Source of the DNA: an uncultured Rubrobacteraceae bacterium
Lineage (GTDB): Bacteria; Actinomycetota; Rubrobacteria; Rubrobacterales; Rubrobacteraceae
NCBI GenBank assembly: GCA_902806095.1
Contig: CADCVF010000065.1
Span: 1-64,000, forward strand
Direction of reading: 5' to 3'
DNA length: 64,000 nt
Positions 55,876 to 64,000 of this stretch are shown here, in pieces. Position 1 is the stretch's first letter. Each line of letters begins with the position of its first letter. The position numbers were made by a program, and so were the translations under genes. The notes beneath the pieces are model-generated. The model searched no databases. It had not been told where the DNA came from and saw only the letters and a list, made by a program, of their open reading frames with translations.

Positions 55876-57815
55876 CTTTCGGTAGCGTCCTCGTAGCCAA
55901 CCGCGGTGAGATAGCGGTCCGAATCATCCGCACTTGCCGCGAGCTCGGCATAAAGAGCATCGCGGTCTACTCGGAGGCGGACGAGAGCGCGATGCACCGC
56001 CGCCTCGCCGACGAAGCCTGCCTTTTGGGCCCGCCTCAGGCATCGGAGAGCTACCTGAACGTCGGGCGGCTCGTGGAGGCGATCGAGCGTTCAGGGGCCG
56101 AAGCCGTGCACCCAGGCTACGGCTTCCTCTCGGAGAGTGCACAGTTCGCCAGGGCGGTCCAGGCGGCGGGCGCGGTCTGGGTCGGACCCCCGCCCGAGGC
56201 TATGGAGTCTGTCGGCCACAAGGTGCGGGCAAAGGAGCTAGCGAACTCGGCCGGCGTGCCCACGGTCCCGGGCTACGATGGAGGAGGGGACGGCGAGGAC
56301 CGGCTAAAGAATGAGGCTGACTGTATCGGCTACCCTGTCCTGGTAAAGGCGAGCGCGGGGGGTGGGGGGCGCGGGATGCGGGCCGTGACGCGCCAGAGAG
56401 ACTTCGTCGAGGCGGTGAGGGGAGCGCGCAGGGAGGCCGAGGCGGCGTTCGGAGATGGGTCGGTGTTCCTCGAGAAGCTAGTGGAAGACCCGCGCCACGT
56501 GGAGGTGCAGGTGCTCGGGGACCAGAGAGGCAACGTCATCCACCTCTTCGAGCGGGAGTGTTCGATCCAACGCCGCCACCAGAAGGTCGTCGAGGAGGCT
56601 CCATCTCCAGCGCTCGACCCGGAGCTGCGTGAGTCGATCTGCAACGCCGCCGTCCGCTTCGCCACCGAGGCCGGCTACACCAACGCAGGCACGGTTGAGT
56701 TCCTGCTCGACGGGGACGAGTTCTACTTCCTGGAGATGAACGCGCGCCTGCAGGTCGAACATCCCGTGACAGAGCTCGTTACTGGCCTCGACCTCGTCCA
56801 GCTCCAGCTCGCCGTCGCCGCGGGCGAAACTCTCCCGCTCGCCCAGAACGACGTGAGCCTGCGGGGCAGCGCCATCGAGGCCCGCATCTACGCGGAGGAC
56901 GAGCAGGGGATGCCATCGGGCGGCCTACTCGAAACCTTCTCGCCGCCGGAGGGCGCGGGAATCCGCAACGACGCTGGGTTCGAGGCCGGGGATGAGATCC
57001 CACTCGACTACGATGCGATGCTCGCGAAGCTGATCGTCTCTGCCCCGGACCGACAGGCCGCCGTCCGCCGCCTCCGAAGAGCCCTCGCTGACTACGAGAT
57101 CCTGGGTCCCTCATCCAACCTCCCGCTGCTCAAGCGCATCGCGGCCAACAGCGCGTTCGAGGCAGGCAAAACCACGACCAGCTTCCTCCAAGAACACGAC
57201 CTCAAGGAGCCCCAGCCCGCCCGTCCAGTGCCGCGAGAGGCCCTACTCCTCGCCGCAGCAGCGGAACTCCACAGCATTCCGTCCTCACCAGACCCCTTCG
57301 CGGCAGGCCCCTGGCGCCTTCTCGGCGCTGCCACCCTCGACTACGACGGTCACGATGTCGAGGCGGAGCGCGTCGGCTCGGGAAGGTTCAGACTCAGCGC
57401 CGAAGGCGAAGAGTCCGTCGTCGAAGTCCTGTACTACGGAGACAGCCGCATCCGCGCCCTCATCGACGAGGAACCCGTCGAGGCTGGGATTCTACTGCAT
57501 GAAAGAGCAGTTCTCCTCTCCCTGCGCAATGAGCAACACACTTTCCGTAAGCCTGCATCTCCGGCCGTGGACGAGGCGGGACCTGGCGTCGATTCCGCCG
57601 CCAGCCTCACGGCCCCGATGCCTGGCACGGTCGTGAAGGTGCTCGTCGAAGAGGGGCAGGAAGTCGAGGAGGGTCAACTCCTCCTCGTCCTCGAGGCCAT
57701 GAAGATGGAGCAGCCTGTCTCAGCTCCCCACGCTGGCGTGGTCCGCTCACTCCCTTTCAAAGAGGGATCCCTCGTCCCAGGGGGCGCTGTACTCGTAGAA
57801 GTGCAGGAGTCCTAG
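55872..57815 (+). CDS. Biotin carboxylase/BCCP subunit, methylcrotonyl-CoA carboxylase alpha-like
   Basis: VLVANRGEIAVRIIRTCRELGI; ECSIQRRHQKVVEEAPSPAL; LVLEAMKMEQPV; GTGA overlap with upstream gene. Confidence 0.92.
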   Translation: MTFGSVLVANRGEIAVRIIRTCRELGIKSIAVYSEADESAMHRRLADEACLLGPPQASESYLNVGRLVEAIERSGAEAVHPGYGFLSESAQFARAVQAAGAVWVGPPPEAMESVGHKVRAKELANSAGVPTVPGYDGGGDGEDRLKNEADCIGYPVLVKASAGGGGRGMRAVTRQRDFVEAVRGARREAEAAFGDGSVFLEKLVEDPRHVEVQVLGDQRGNVIHLFERECSIQRRHQKVVEEAPSPALDPELRESICNAAVRFATEAGYTNAGTVEFLLDGDEFYFLEMNARLQVEHPVTELVTGLDLVQLQLAVAAGETLPLAQNDVSLRGSAIEARIYAEDEQGMPSGGLLETFSPPEGAGIRNDAGFEAGDEIPLDYDAMLAKLIVSAPDRQAAVRRLRRALADYEILGPSSNLPLLKRIAANSAFEAGKTTTSFLQEHDLKEPQPARPVPREALLLAAAAELHSIPSSPDPFAAGPWRLLGAATLDYDGHDVEAERVGSGRFRLSAEGEESVVEVLYYGDSRIRALIDEEPVEAGILLHERAVLLSLRNEQHTFRKPASPAVDEAGPGVDSAASLTAPMPGTVVKVLVEEGQEVEEGQLLLVLEAMKMEQPVSAPHAGVVRSLPFKEGSLVPGGAVLVEVQES

Positions 57816-58109
57816 AAACCCTGTACTTCACAAACAGGTCGTGGTGCCTCGTCTCATGCTCTGGGTCCTGACAAGGACTGTGCGCTGTGCTGAGGCAAGA
57901 TACAGTATACTGATGAAACCATCGTTGCGAGCGAAGGAAGGAGCCACCGAAGAGGTCTCGATGAACGGGCCGGATGACCAGGCCGCCGCCCGTCTCGGGT
58001 GGCGCTTGATCGAACGCCTCAATACGAAGGTCAGGGACCGCCTCGATCCTTACAAGCTTGCCAAAGTCGGTGTTGCACGGTCTACGGTGCTCCTGCTACC
58101 TTGCTGGGC

Positions 58110-58943
58110 ATGTTGGTGACGCGTTCGCTGCTCGCTCGTGATCTGGAGGAGCTCGGGATAAGTCCGGGCGGGGCTGCGATGGTCCATTGCCGGATGAGTG
58201 CGCTCGGCCACGTGGTCGGCGGCGCTGAGACGGTCGTGCACGCCCTGCTGGACACCCTGGGACCCGAAGGTACGCTCATGGCCTACACCGGGTGGCAGGA
58301 CGAGCCGCCCGACGCCCTCGACGCCCTGGACGAGGTGATGAGGCAGGCCTACTTCGAAGAGCACCCGGCCTACGACCCGCGCGTCGCCCTCTCCCGCCGC
58401 GACCACGGCAGGATAGCCGAGGCGCTGAGGACCTGGCCAGGCTCTCGCCACAGCGGGCACCCGGAGGCTGGCACAGCGGCCATCGGCCCTCTAGCCACCA
58501 CGCTCACCGCCGGGCACTCCTACGACGACGCCTACGGCGCAGGCACGCCCTACGCCCGCCTTGTCGAGCTCGGCGGTCAGGTGGCACTACTGGGCGCTCC
58601 GCTAGACTCCGTGACGCTCGTGCATCACGCGGAGGCCGTCGCGAGGGTCCCCGGCAAGCGCCGCGTGAGCTACCGCTACCCGGTCCTAGAAGGCGGCGAG
58701 CGCGTCTGGCGGACCTTCTCGGACATCGACACCTCGGAGGGAGCCCTACCTTACGAACGCCTGCTTGGCGAGGAGGACTACATCGAGCACATCGCGCGTT
58801 CCGCGCTCGCGTCCGGCTTCGGCAGGAGCGGACCGGTCGGGGAGGGCATCGCCCACCTCTTCGAGGCGCGGGGGCTGGTCGAGCACGCGGTCAGCTGGAT
58901 CGAGCAGAACTACGCCTCCGCGGACGCGACGGATCCTGGATAA
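58110..58943 (+). CDS. Aminoglycoside N(3)-acetyltransferase family protein
   Basis: VHCRMSALGHVVGGAETVVHALLDTLGPEGTLMAYTGW; YARLVELGGQVALLGAPLDSVTLVHHAE. Confidence 0.88.
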   Translation: MLVTRSLLARDLEELGISPGGAAMVHCRMSALGHVVGGAETVVHALLDTLGPEGTLMAYTGWQDEPPDALDALDEVMRQAYFEEHPAYDPRVALSRRDHGRIAEALRTWPGSRHSGHPEAGTAAIGPLATTLTAGHSYDDAYGAGTPYARLVELGGQVALLGAPLDSVTLVHHAEAVARVPGKRRVSYRYPVLEGGERVWRTFSDIDTSEGALPYERLLGEEDYIEHIARSALASGFGRSGPVGEGIAHLFEARGLVEHAVSWIEQNYASADATDPG

Positions 58944-59071
58944 GTCTGACGGTAGAAGGCGTCGACGCCGGTGAACTACTCAACTCACGGGCCTCGAAGA
59001 GCTCGAGCCAGCCCTTTACACACCCCTCCTCGTCTCTTACGAACCGACCGTTTGGTTGTACGGCAGTCGGT

Positions 59072-59341
59072 CTAACGAGCGAGAGTATCTCGCAAGTGCT
59101 TCCGCAGGATCATACGGATGAGGGTCGTGTATCCTATGCCCATCTTCGCCGCCCGTCCCCTGAGTTCCTTTACGTCCCTGGCGGGCAACTTGAGCGAAAC
59201 TTGCTCGAGCTCCCACCCTTCTATCTCCACGTCCGTAGCTTCCTCCGAAGGAACATCGCCGAGATCGGTGTTGTCATAGTAGTCGGCGAGCTCCTCGATC
59301 CTTGCCTCCGAAATCCCTTCACGCCTGGTCGCCTCACTCAT
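59072..59341 (-). CDS. BrnA/CopG-like antitoxin
   Basis: WELEQVSLKLPARDVKELRGRAAKMGIGYTTLIRMILRKHLRDTL; overlaps the upstream toxin gene by 8 nt. Confidence 0.72.
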   Translation of the reverse strand: MSEATRREGISEARIEELADYYDNTDLGDVPSEEATDVEIEGWELEQVSLKLPARDVKELRGRAAKMGIGYTTLIRMILRKHLRDTLAR

Positions 59342-59627
59342 ACTTGTTTCTCCTCTCGGTCCTGGTCATCTCCCTGGCCGTCAGCGGCATCGCCACTCCC
59401 TGCCCGAGGTATAGTAGTGCCACCATCAGGTAGCGGCCCTCCAGGGTGCGTCCGTAGTGTTCGTACACCGTTTCCTCCGGGCTCCGCCGCGCGGAACCAA
59501 TCCGCCTGAGCCGTCCCCGCGGATCACCGAAAACCGCTTCCTCGACCTCCTGCGTGGTGACGCCGTGCCTCTCCCAAATGTGCGTCGCCCGATCCTCTCT
59601 CCAATAGAGATCTCCTATCCTGTTCAC
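59334..59627 (-). CDS. BrnT-like toxin
   Basis: IGDLYWREDRATHIWERHGVTTQEVEEAVFGDPRG...YEHYGRTLEGRYLMVALLYLGQGVAMPLTAREMTRTERRNKY; GTG start at 59627 fits better than the 59735 frame start. Confidence 0.72.
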   Translation of the reverse strand: MNRIGDLYWREDRATHIWERHGVTTQEVEEAVFGDPRGRLRRIGSARRSPEETVYEHYGRTLEGRYLMVALLYLGQGVAMPLTAREMTRTERRNKYE

Positions 59628-59765
59628 TCCTCCTCCCGTAGCGCATTGTATTACAACGAAACACACCGCGCAGTTTATCCCGTCGGGCAGTCTCCCGATC
59701 GGGTCAGGACCGCTTGCCGGTTCTACGACCGGCACTGACGGGATGTGCTACGGTAGCTGGCACGT

Positions 59766-60562
59766 ATGGTCGTGCTGCGGAGCAAGAACGAGATCGAGGG
59801 CTTGAGGCGGGCGGGCGATCTCGTCGCCCGCGCACTAGTCTTACTAAGCCCGCACGTCCGCGCCGGAGTCAGGCTCAGTGAACTCGACCGCATCGTCGAG
59901 GAGTTTATCCGCTCCGAGGGTGGAGAGCCTACCTACAAGGGCTACCGGCCTTCGCCCACCGTTCCTCCCTTCCCCGGCACCATCCGTACCGCGGTCAATG
60001 AGGAGGTCGTTCACGGCCTTCCGGGGTCGAGGAGGCTGCGAGATAGGGACATCGTGGGCATAGACGTCGGCGCCACGTTGGCGGTTGGGTCGGCGATACC
60101 TGCTACACGTACCCGGTCGGCGAGGTCTCGCCACGGGCCGGCAAACTCTTGGACGTCGCCAAGGAGTGCCTGGAGGCCGGGATCACCGAGGTAGGACCCG
60201 GAAAGCGCTTCGGTGACGTAGGAGCGGCCATCCAGGAGCTCGCGAAGGACCATGGTTACGGGGTGGTGCGAGAGCTTGGCGGCCACGGCGTCGGCCACGC
60301 TCTGCACGAGGAGCCCCACATAAACCATGTCGGACGTCAGGGTCACGGCATGCGCTTTCGCGAAGGCATGACGTTCACCATCGAGCCGATGATCAACGAG
60401 GGGACTCCCGAGATACGCCTTCTAGAAGACGGCTGGACTGTTGTGACCGCAGACAAGAAGCTCTCCGCCCAGTACGAGCACACCATAGCGGTGACTTCCA
60501 GCGGCTGCGAGATCCTAACGCCCTGGCACCTGCTCTTGCGCAAGACCGCAAAGCTCGCCTGA
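59766..60562 (+). pseudogene. map: Type I methionine aminopeptidase with a single-base frameshift
   Basis: First part to ...DRDIVGIDVGATL in one frame; VGDTCYTYPVGEVSPRAGKLLDVAKECL...GHGVGHALHEEPHI...EGMTFTIEPMINEGTPEI...YEHTIAVT in another; one missing G near 60079-60081. Confidence 0.85.
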
Positions 60563-60617
60563 GTAGGCACACACGGATCCGCACGGGAACCTTGAGTCCC
60601 ATTTCTGCTTGAAATTC

Positions 60618-60655
60618 TTGACACAAGATCGGTGGGCGCCTAAGATTGTATACAA
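60618..60655 (+). promoter_or_regulatory. Promoter (TTGACA-N17-TAAGAT) with overlapping FadR-type palindrome TTGTATACAA
   Basis: -35 at 60618-60623, -10 at 60641-60646, palindrome at 60646-60655, just before the GntR gene. Confidence 0.6.
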
Positions 60656-60658
60656 AGG

Positions 60659-61378
60659 ATGCTCCGTGGGTCGAAAACGGAGGTTTGGGTGGGTAATGCT
60701 GTGCGGGGTCTTGGGAAGAGGTCGCGGCCTGTTGGGGTTTTGGAGCGGTTGCGCGCTTTGATCCTCACGGGCCAGTACGGTCCGGATGAGCGTTTGATCG
60801 AGGAGCAGCTCGCGGAGCGGCTAGGGGTGAGCAGGACCCCTGTGAGGCAGGCTCTCACCATGCTCGAGGCAGAGGGACTCGTCGAGATCGCACCGAACCG
60901 CGGTGCCACCGTGTGCTCTTTCTCCATCGAAGACGTGTGGGACATCTACGACCTGCGTGCCGTACTCGAAGGACATGCCGCCAGGCGCGCGGCAGGACGC
61001 ATAGAGAGGCTCGAGCTGGAACGACTGCGAGAGCTGACCGGTGGGATGGAGGGACTCGCCGGCCGGTTCGATGACCATGAGGAGGAGATCCGTACCCTCG
61101 TCGCGCTCAACCAGGAGTTCCATGGGACCATCGTCGAGGCTAGCCGCAACAGGCGCTTACAGCGGCTCATCAACCGCACCGTCGAGATACCGCTCATATT
61201 CAAGGCGTTCTTCTGGTACACACCGCACGAGCGCGTCATCTCCAACCACTACCACCGCCAGATCCTGGAAGCGTTAGAAAAAGGCGACGCTGACAGGGCT
61301 GAGATCATCATGCGCGAGCACGTCTACGAGGGCCGCGACTTCGTCATAGGCGCCCTGAAGGACGACATGAATGGCTGA
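60659..61378 (+). CDS. GntR-family regulator, FadR/FCD subfamily
   Basis: VLERLRALILTGQYGPDERLIEEQLAERLGVSRTPVRQALTMLEAEGLVEIAPNRGATV; FCD domain. Alternative GTG start at 60689. Confidence 0.92.
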   Translation: MLRGSKTEVWVGNAVRGLGKRSRPVGVLERLRALILTGQYGPDERLIEEQLAERLGVSRTPVRQALTMLEAEGLVEIAPNRGATVCSFSIEDVWDIYDLRAVLEGHAARRAAGRIERLELERLRELTGGMEGLAGRFDDHEEEIRTLVALNQEFHGTIVEASRNRRLQRLINRTVEIPLIFKAFFWYTPHERVISNHYHRQILEALEKGDADRAEIIMREHVYEGRDFVIGALKDDMNG

Positions 61379-62585
61379 GGGCAGCGAAGGGATCCGTCCC
61401 CTCGAAGGCGTGCGCGTCATCGAGATGGGCAGCTTGCTCGCCGGTCCTTTCTGCGGCCAGCTCCTCGCCGACTTCGGCGCCGAGGTCATAAAACTCGAGC
61501 CGCCAGGTAAAGGCGATCCCATGCGCCTCTGGGGCCGCCACCGCAAAGAGGGACGCACCCTGTGGTGGCCCATCATCGCCAGAAACAAGAAGTCCGTCAC
61601 CCTCAATCTGCGGGAGGAGGAAGGCCAGAACCTCGCCCGCCGGCTCATCGCTGAAGCCGATGTGGTCGTCGAGAACTTCAGGCCTGGTACGCTGGAGAGG
61701 TGGGGCCTGGGGTACGAGGACCTGAGCGGGATCAACACTGGTCTGGTTATGGTGCGAGTCTCCGGTTACGGACAGACGGGCCCATACAAGGACCAGGCCG
61801 GGTTCGGGTCCATCGGCGAGGCCATGGGCGGGATCAGGCATGTGACAGGGTACCCTGATCGTCCGCCGCCGCGGGTTGGGATCAGCCTCGGCGACTCTCT
61901 CGCTGCCACATTCGGCGCCCTCGGCGCGGTGACGGCCCTCTACAACCGCGAGACGCGCGGCGGCAAGGGCCAGATCGTGGACGTGGCGATCTACGAGGCC
62001 GTTCTCGCGCTAATGGAGAGCACCATCCCTGAATACGCGCTCACAGACCACATCAGGAGCCGCACGGGGGCCATCCTGCCCTTCGTGGCACCGTCGAACA
62101 CCTACCCCACAGGCGACGGGGACTACGTCGTGATCGGCGCCAACGCCGATACCGTCTTCGGACGTTTCGCGAAGGCGCTCGGACACCCCGAGTGGGCCGA
62201 GGGCGAACGGTACGCAACACACCACGCCCGCGGCGAGAACCAGGAAGAGCTGGACGGCTTGATCTCCGACTGGACCAGACAACACACAGCTGAAGAGGTG
62301 ATCGCTGCCATGAGGGAAGCGAGCGTCCCCGCCGGAAAACTGTTCACCGCTGAGGACATGCTCTCCGACGAACAATACGCCGCCCGCCAGAACATCGTCA
62401 CCGTCGAAGACCCGGACATCGGACCGTTCCCGATGCAGAACGTCGTTCCCCGCCTCTCCGAGACACCAGGAGAAGTCCGATGGACAGGCCCCAAACTAGG
62501 CCAGCACAACGACGAGGTGTTTGGAGGATTGCTCGGGATGAGCGAAGAGGACCTCGACGGCCTGAGGGAACGAGGCATCGTCTGA
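61371..62585 (+). CDS. CaiB/BaiF (family III) CoA-transferase
   Basis: LEGVRVIEMGSLLAGPFCGQLLADFGAEVIKLEPPGKGDPMR; VVVENFRPGTLERWGLGYEDL. Confidence 0.94.
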   Translation: MAEGSEGIRPLEGVRVIEMGSLLAGPFCGQLLADFGAEVIKLEPPGKGDPMRLWGRHRKEGRTLWWPIIARNKKSVTLNLREEEGQNLARRLIAEADVVVENFRPGTLERWGLGYEDLSGINTGLVMVRVSGYGQTGPYKDQAGFGSIGEAMGGIRHVTGYPDRPPPRVGISLGDSLAATFGALGAVTALYNRETRGGKGQIVDVAIYEAVLALMESTIPEYALTDHIRSRTGAILPFVAPSNTYPTGDGDYVVIGANADTVFGRFAKALGHPEWAEGERYATHHARGENQEELDGLISDWTRQHTAEEVIAAMREASVPAGKLFTAEDMLSDEQYAARQNIVTVEDPDIGPFPMQNVVPRLSETPGEVRWTGPKLGQHNDEVFGGLLGMSEEDLDGLRERGIV

Positions 62586-63466
62586 TGCACATCGAGATAG
62601 TCGACGTCGGCCCCCGCGACGGCCTCCAGAACGAGGACGAGACCCTCTCCCCCGAGATCCGCGCCAGGCTGTGCGAGAAGCTTGCGGCAGCAGGCATCCC
62701 ACGCGTCGAGGCGGCGAGCTTCGTCAACCCTAAACGCGTCCCCCAGATGGCCGGCGCGGAAGAGGTAATGGCGGCTATACAGCGTTCCCCTGGCACGAGC
62801 TACGCCGGCCTCGTTCTCAACGAGAAGGGCTACGAGCGGGCCATCGAGGCCGGGGTCGACGAAGTACGATACGCCTTCCCCGTAACCGAGACTTTCGCGC
62901 AGCGCAACCAGAACACCACAGTAGCTGACGCGACACAGCTCGCCGCGCGACTAGTGGAGCGGGCCAGGCTAGATGGCGTGCGCGTCTCCATCACGCTCTC
63001 CGCCGCGTTCGGAGACCCTTTCGAGGGTAGAGTAGAGCCGGGGCACGTACTACGGATCGCCGGCAGTGTAGCGGCATCGGGCCCAGACGAGCTCGTATTG
63101 GCCGACACCATAGGCGTAGGAGTCCCAAACCAGGTGCGGACGCTCGTTGAGAGCATCGCTGCCGACGGCATCACGGTCGGCTGCCACTTCCACGACACGC
63201 GCAACACCGGAATAGCCAACGCCGTAGCCGCAGTCGAGAGTGGCGTGACCGTCCTGGACGCCTCCGTAGGCGGCACGGGCGGCTGCCCCTTCGCCCCACG
63301 AGCCACGGGAAACATCGCCACAGAAGACCTCGTCTACCTCCTCCATAACATGGGCTACGCAACAGGAATAGACCTCGACGCCCTCATCGAAGTAGCAACC
63401 TGGCTCGCGCAGCAACTAAACAAAGAACTCCCTGGACAACTCTACAAAGCAGGCAACTTCGTATGA
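62585..63466 (+). CDS. mvaB: Hydroxymethylglutaryl-CoA lyase
   Basis: IVDVGPRDGLQNE; VEAASFVNPKRVPQMA; GGTGGCPFAPRATGNIATEDLVYLLHNMGY. Confidence 0.93.
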   Translation: MHIEIVDVGPRDGLQNEDETLSPEIRARLCEKLAAAGIPRVEAASFVNPKRVPQMAGAEEVMAAIQRSPGTSYAGLVLNEKGYERAIEAGVDEVRYAFPVTETFAQRNQNTTVADATQLAARLVERARLDGVRVSITLSAAFGDPFEGRVEPGHVLRIAGSVAASGPDELVLADTIGVGVPNQVRTLVESIAADGITVGCHFHDTRNTGIANAVAAVESGVTVLDASVGGTGGCPFAPRATGNIATEDLVYLLHNMGYATGIDLDALIEVATWLAQQLNKELPGQLYKAGNFV

Positions 63467-63672
63467 GAAATCAGCATGTCAGCACGCTCCGGCTTCGCCT
63501 CCGCTGTCAGCACTTCAGCAAGTCGTCTGAGAGTCTCGCCATGAGCGTCGAACCTGACTGCTACCTAAAGTGATTCTTCGTGCGCTGCCGGGCGGGGCCG
63601 GAACGGGAGAAGCTGACATGCTGACAAGCGAAGGCCTTATAGGCCTCTGCGTGCTGACTTGCTGAAATGCTC
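63466..63672. repeat. Inverted pair of family-2 repeat elements
   Basis: AATCAGCATGTCAGCACG...GCTGTCAGCACTTCAGCAAGTC facing AGCTGACATGCTGACAAGCG...GCGTGCTGACTTGCTGAAATGC. Confidence 0.6.
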
Positions 63673-63695
63673 ATACGCGACCGAAGGGAGCGACC

Positions 63696-64000
63696 TTGTA
63701 CAACTTGGCTGTCGACGTCGGTGGGACTTTCACGGACGTGCTGGTCTTTGACGAAGAGTCGGGAGAGTTGACCGAGGGCAAGGTGCTCTCGACGCCGGAG
63801 GACCCTTCGAAGGGGGTGGTCGATGGCATAGAGGCGGTCTGCGAGAAGGTTGGGATCTCCTTTCCCGACCTGCATCTTTTCTTCCACGGCACGACCGTCG
63901 TGACGAATATGATCCTGACCAACACGGGCTCGCGGGTCGGCCTACTGACGACAAAAGGGCACGAGCAGATCCTGCACCTCGCCCGCGCCTGGACCCCGGG
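63696..64000 (+). CDS. Hydantoinase/oxoprolinase family protein (HyuA-like), truncated by the window edge
   Basis: LYNLAVDVGGTFTDVLVFDEESGELTEGKVLSTPEDPSKGVVDGIEAV...FFHGTTVVTNMILTNTGSRVGLLTTKG; open to the last base, so absent from the ORF track. Confidence 0.88.
   Translation, partial: MYNLAVDVGGTFTDVLVFDEESGELTEGKVLSTPEDPSKGVVDGIEAVCEKVGISFPDLHLFFHGTTVVTNMILTNTGSRVGLLTTKGHEQILHLARAWTP

Noticed and set aside
58292-59509. 405-aa plus-strand frame
   Set aside because: Out-of-frame Arg-rich reading of the AAC(3) gene that also runs across the brnTA locus.
1-64000. tRNA, rRNA, prophage or intact transposase genes
   Set aside because: None recognised by eye in either strand; a tRNAscan/Infernal run would be decisive.

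Overview
High-GC chromosomal window. Protein content and style suggest an actinobacterium, possibly Rubrobacter-like; this is an inference and was not tested. Main blocks, left to right: (1) a BTAD/NB-ARC/TPR/LuxR regulator that enters from the left edge and is frameshifted, a secreted S8 protease, a hicBA pair with a frameshifted toxin, and a decayed second LuxR copy; (2) a minus-strand operon with two RND pumps, a very short adaptor-like lipoprotein between them and a second lipoprotein; (3) a DUF2252 protein, a PAS-only protein, an APC permease, a tandem UspA and a GAF-PAS-PAS-GGDEF-EAL protein; (4) a long collinear carbohydrate/inositol cluster: HpaI-type aldolase, HPr, Enzyme I, NagB, a ribose-type ABC importer, iolG/E/C/D/B-like genes, an orphan CUT1 binding protein and two more Gfo/Idh proteins; (5) a lipid kinase and an acyl-CoA ligase; (6) a secreted beta-helix protein, a SnoaL-like protein and a LuxR regulator; (7) a leucine/acyl-CoA catabolic region (ACAD, pyruvate carboxylase, MCC beta, hydratase, MCC alpha, then GntR, CaiB, HMG-CoA lyase, hydantoinase A) interrupted by AAC(3), brnTA and a frameshifted map gene. 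The least explained signals are intergenic. One is a dispersed TTCCCGC-GAAA-GCGGGAA hairpin family with at least six copies. The other is a GCTGAARTGCTGACTTGCTGA-type element associated with strong palindromes. No tRNA, rRNA, CRISPR array or intact transposase was recognised.
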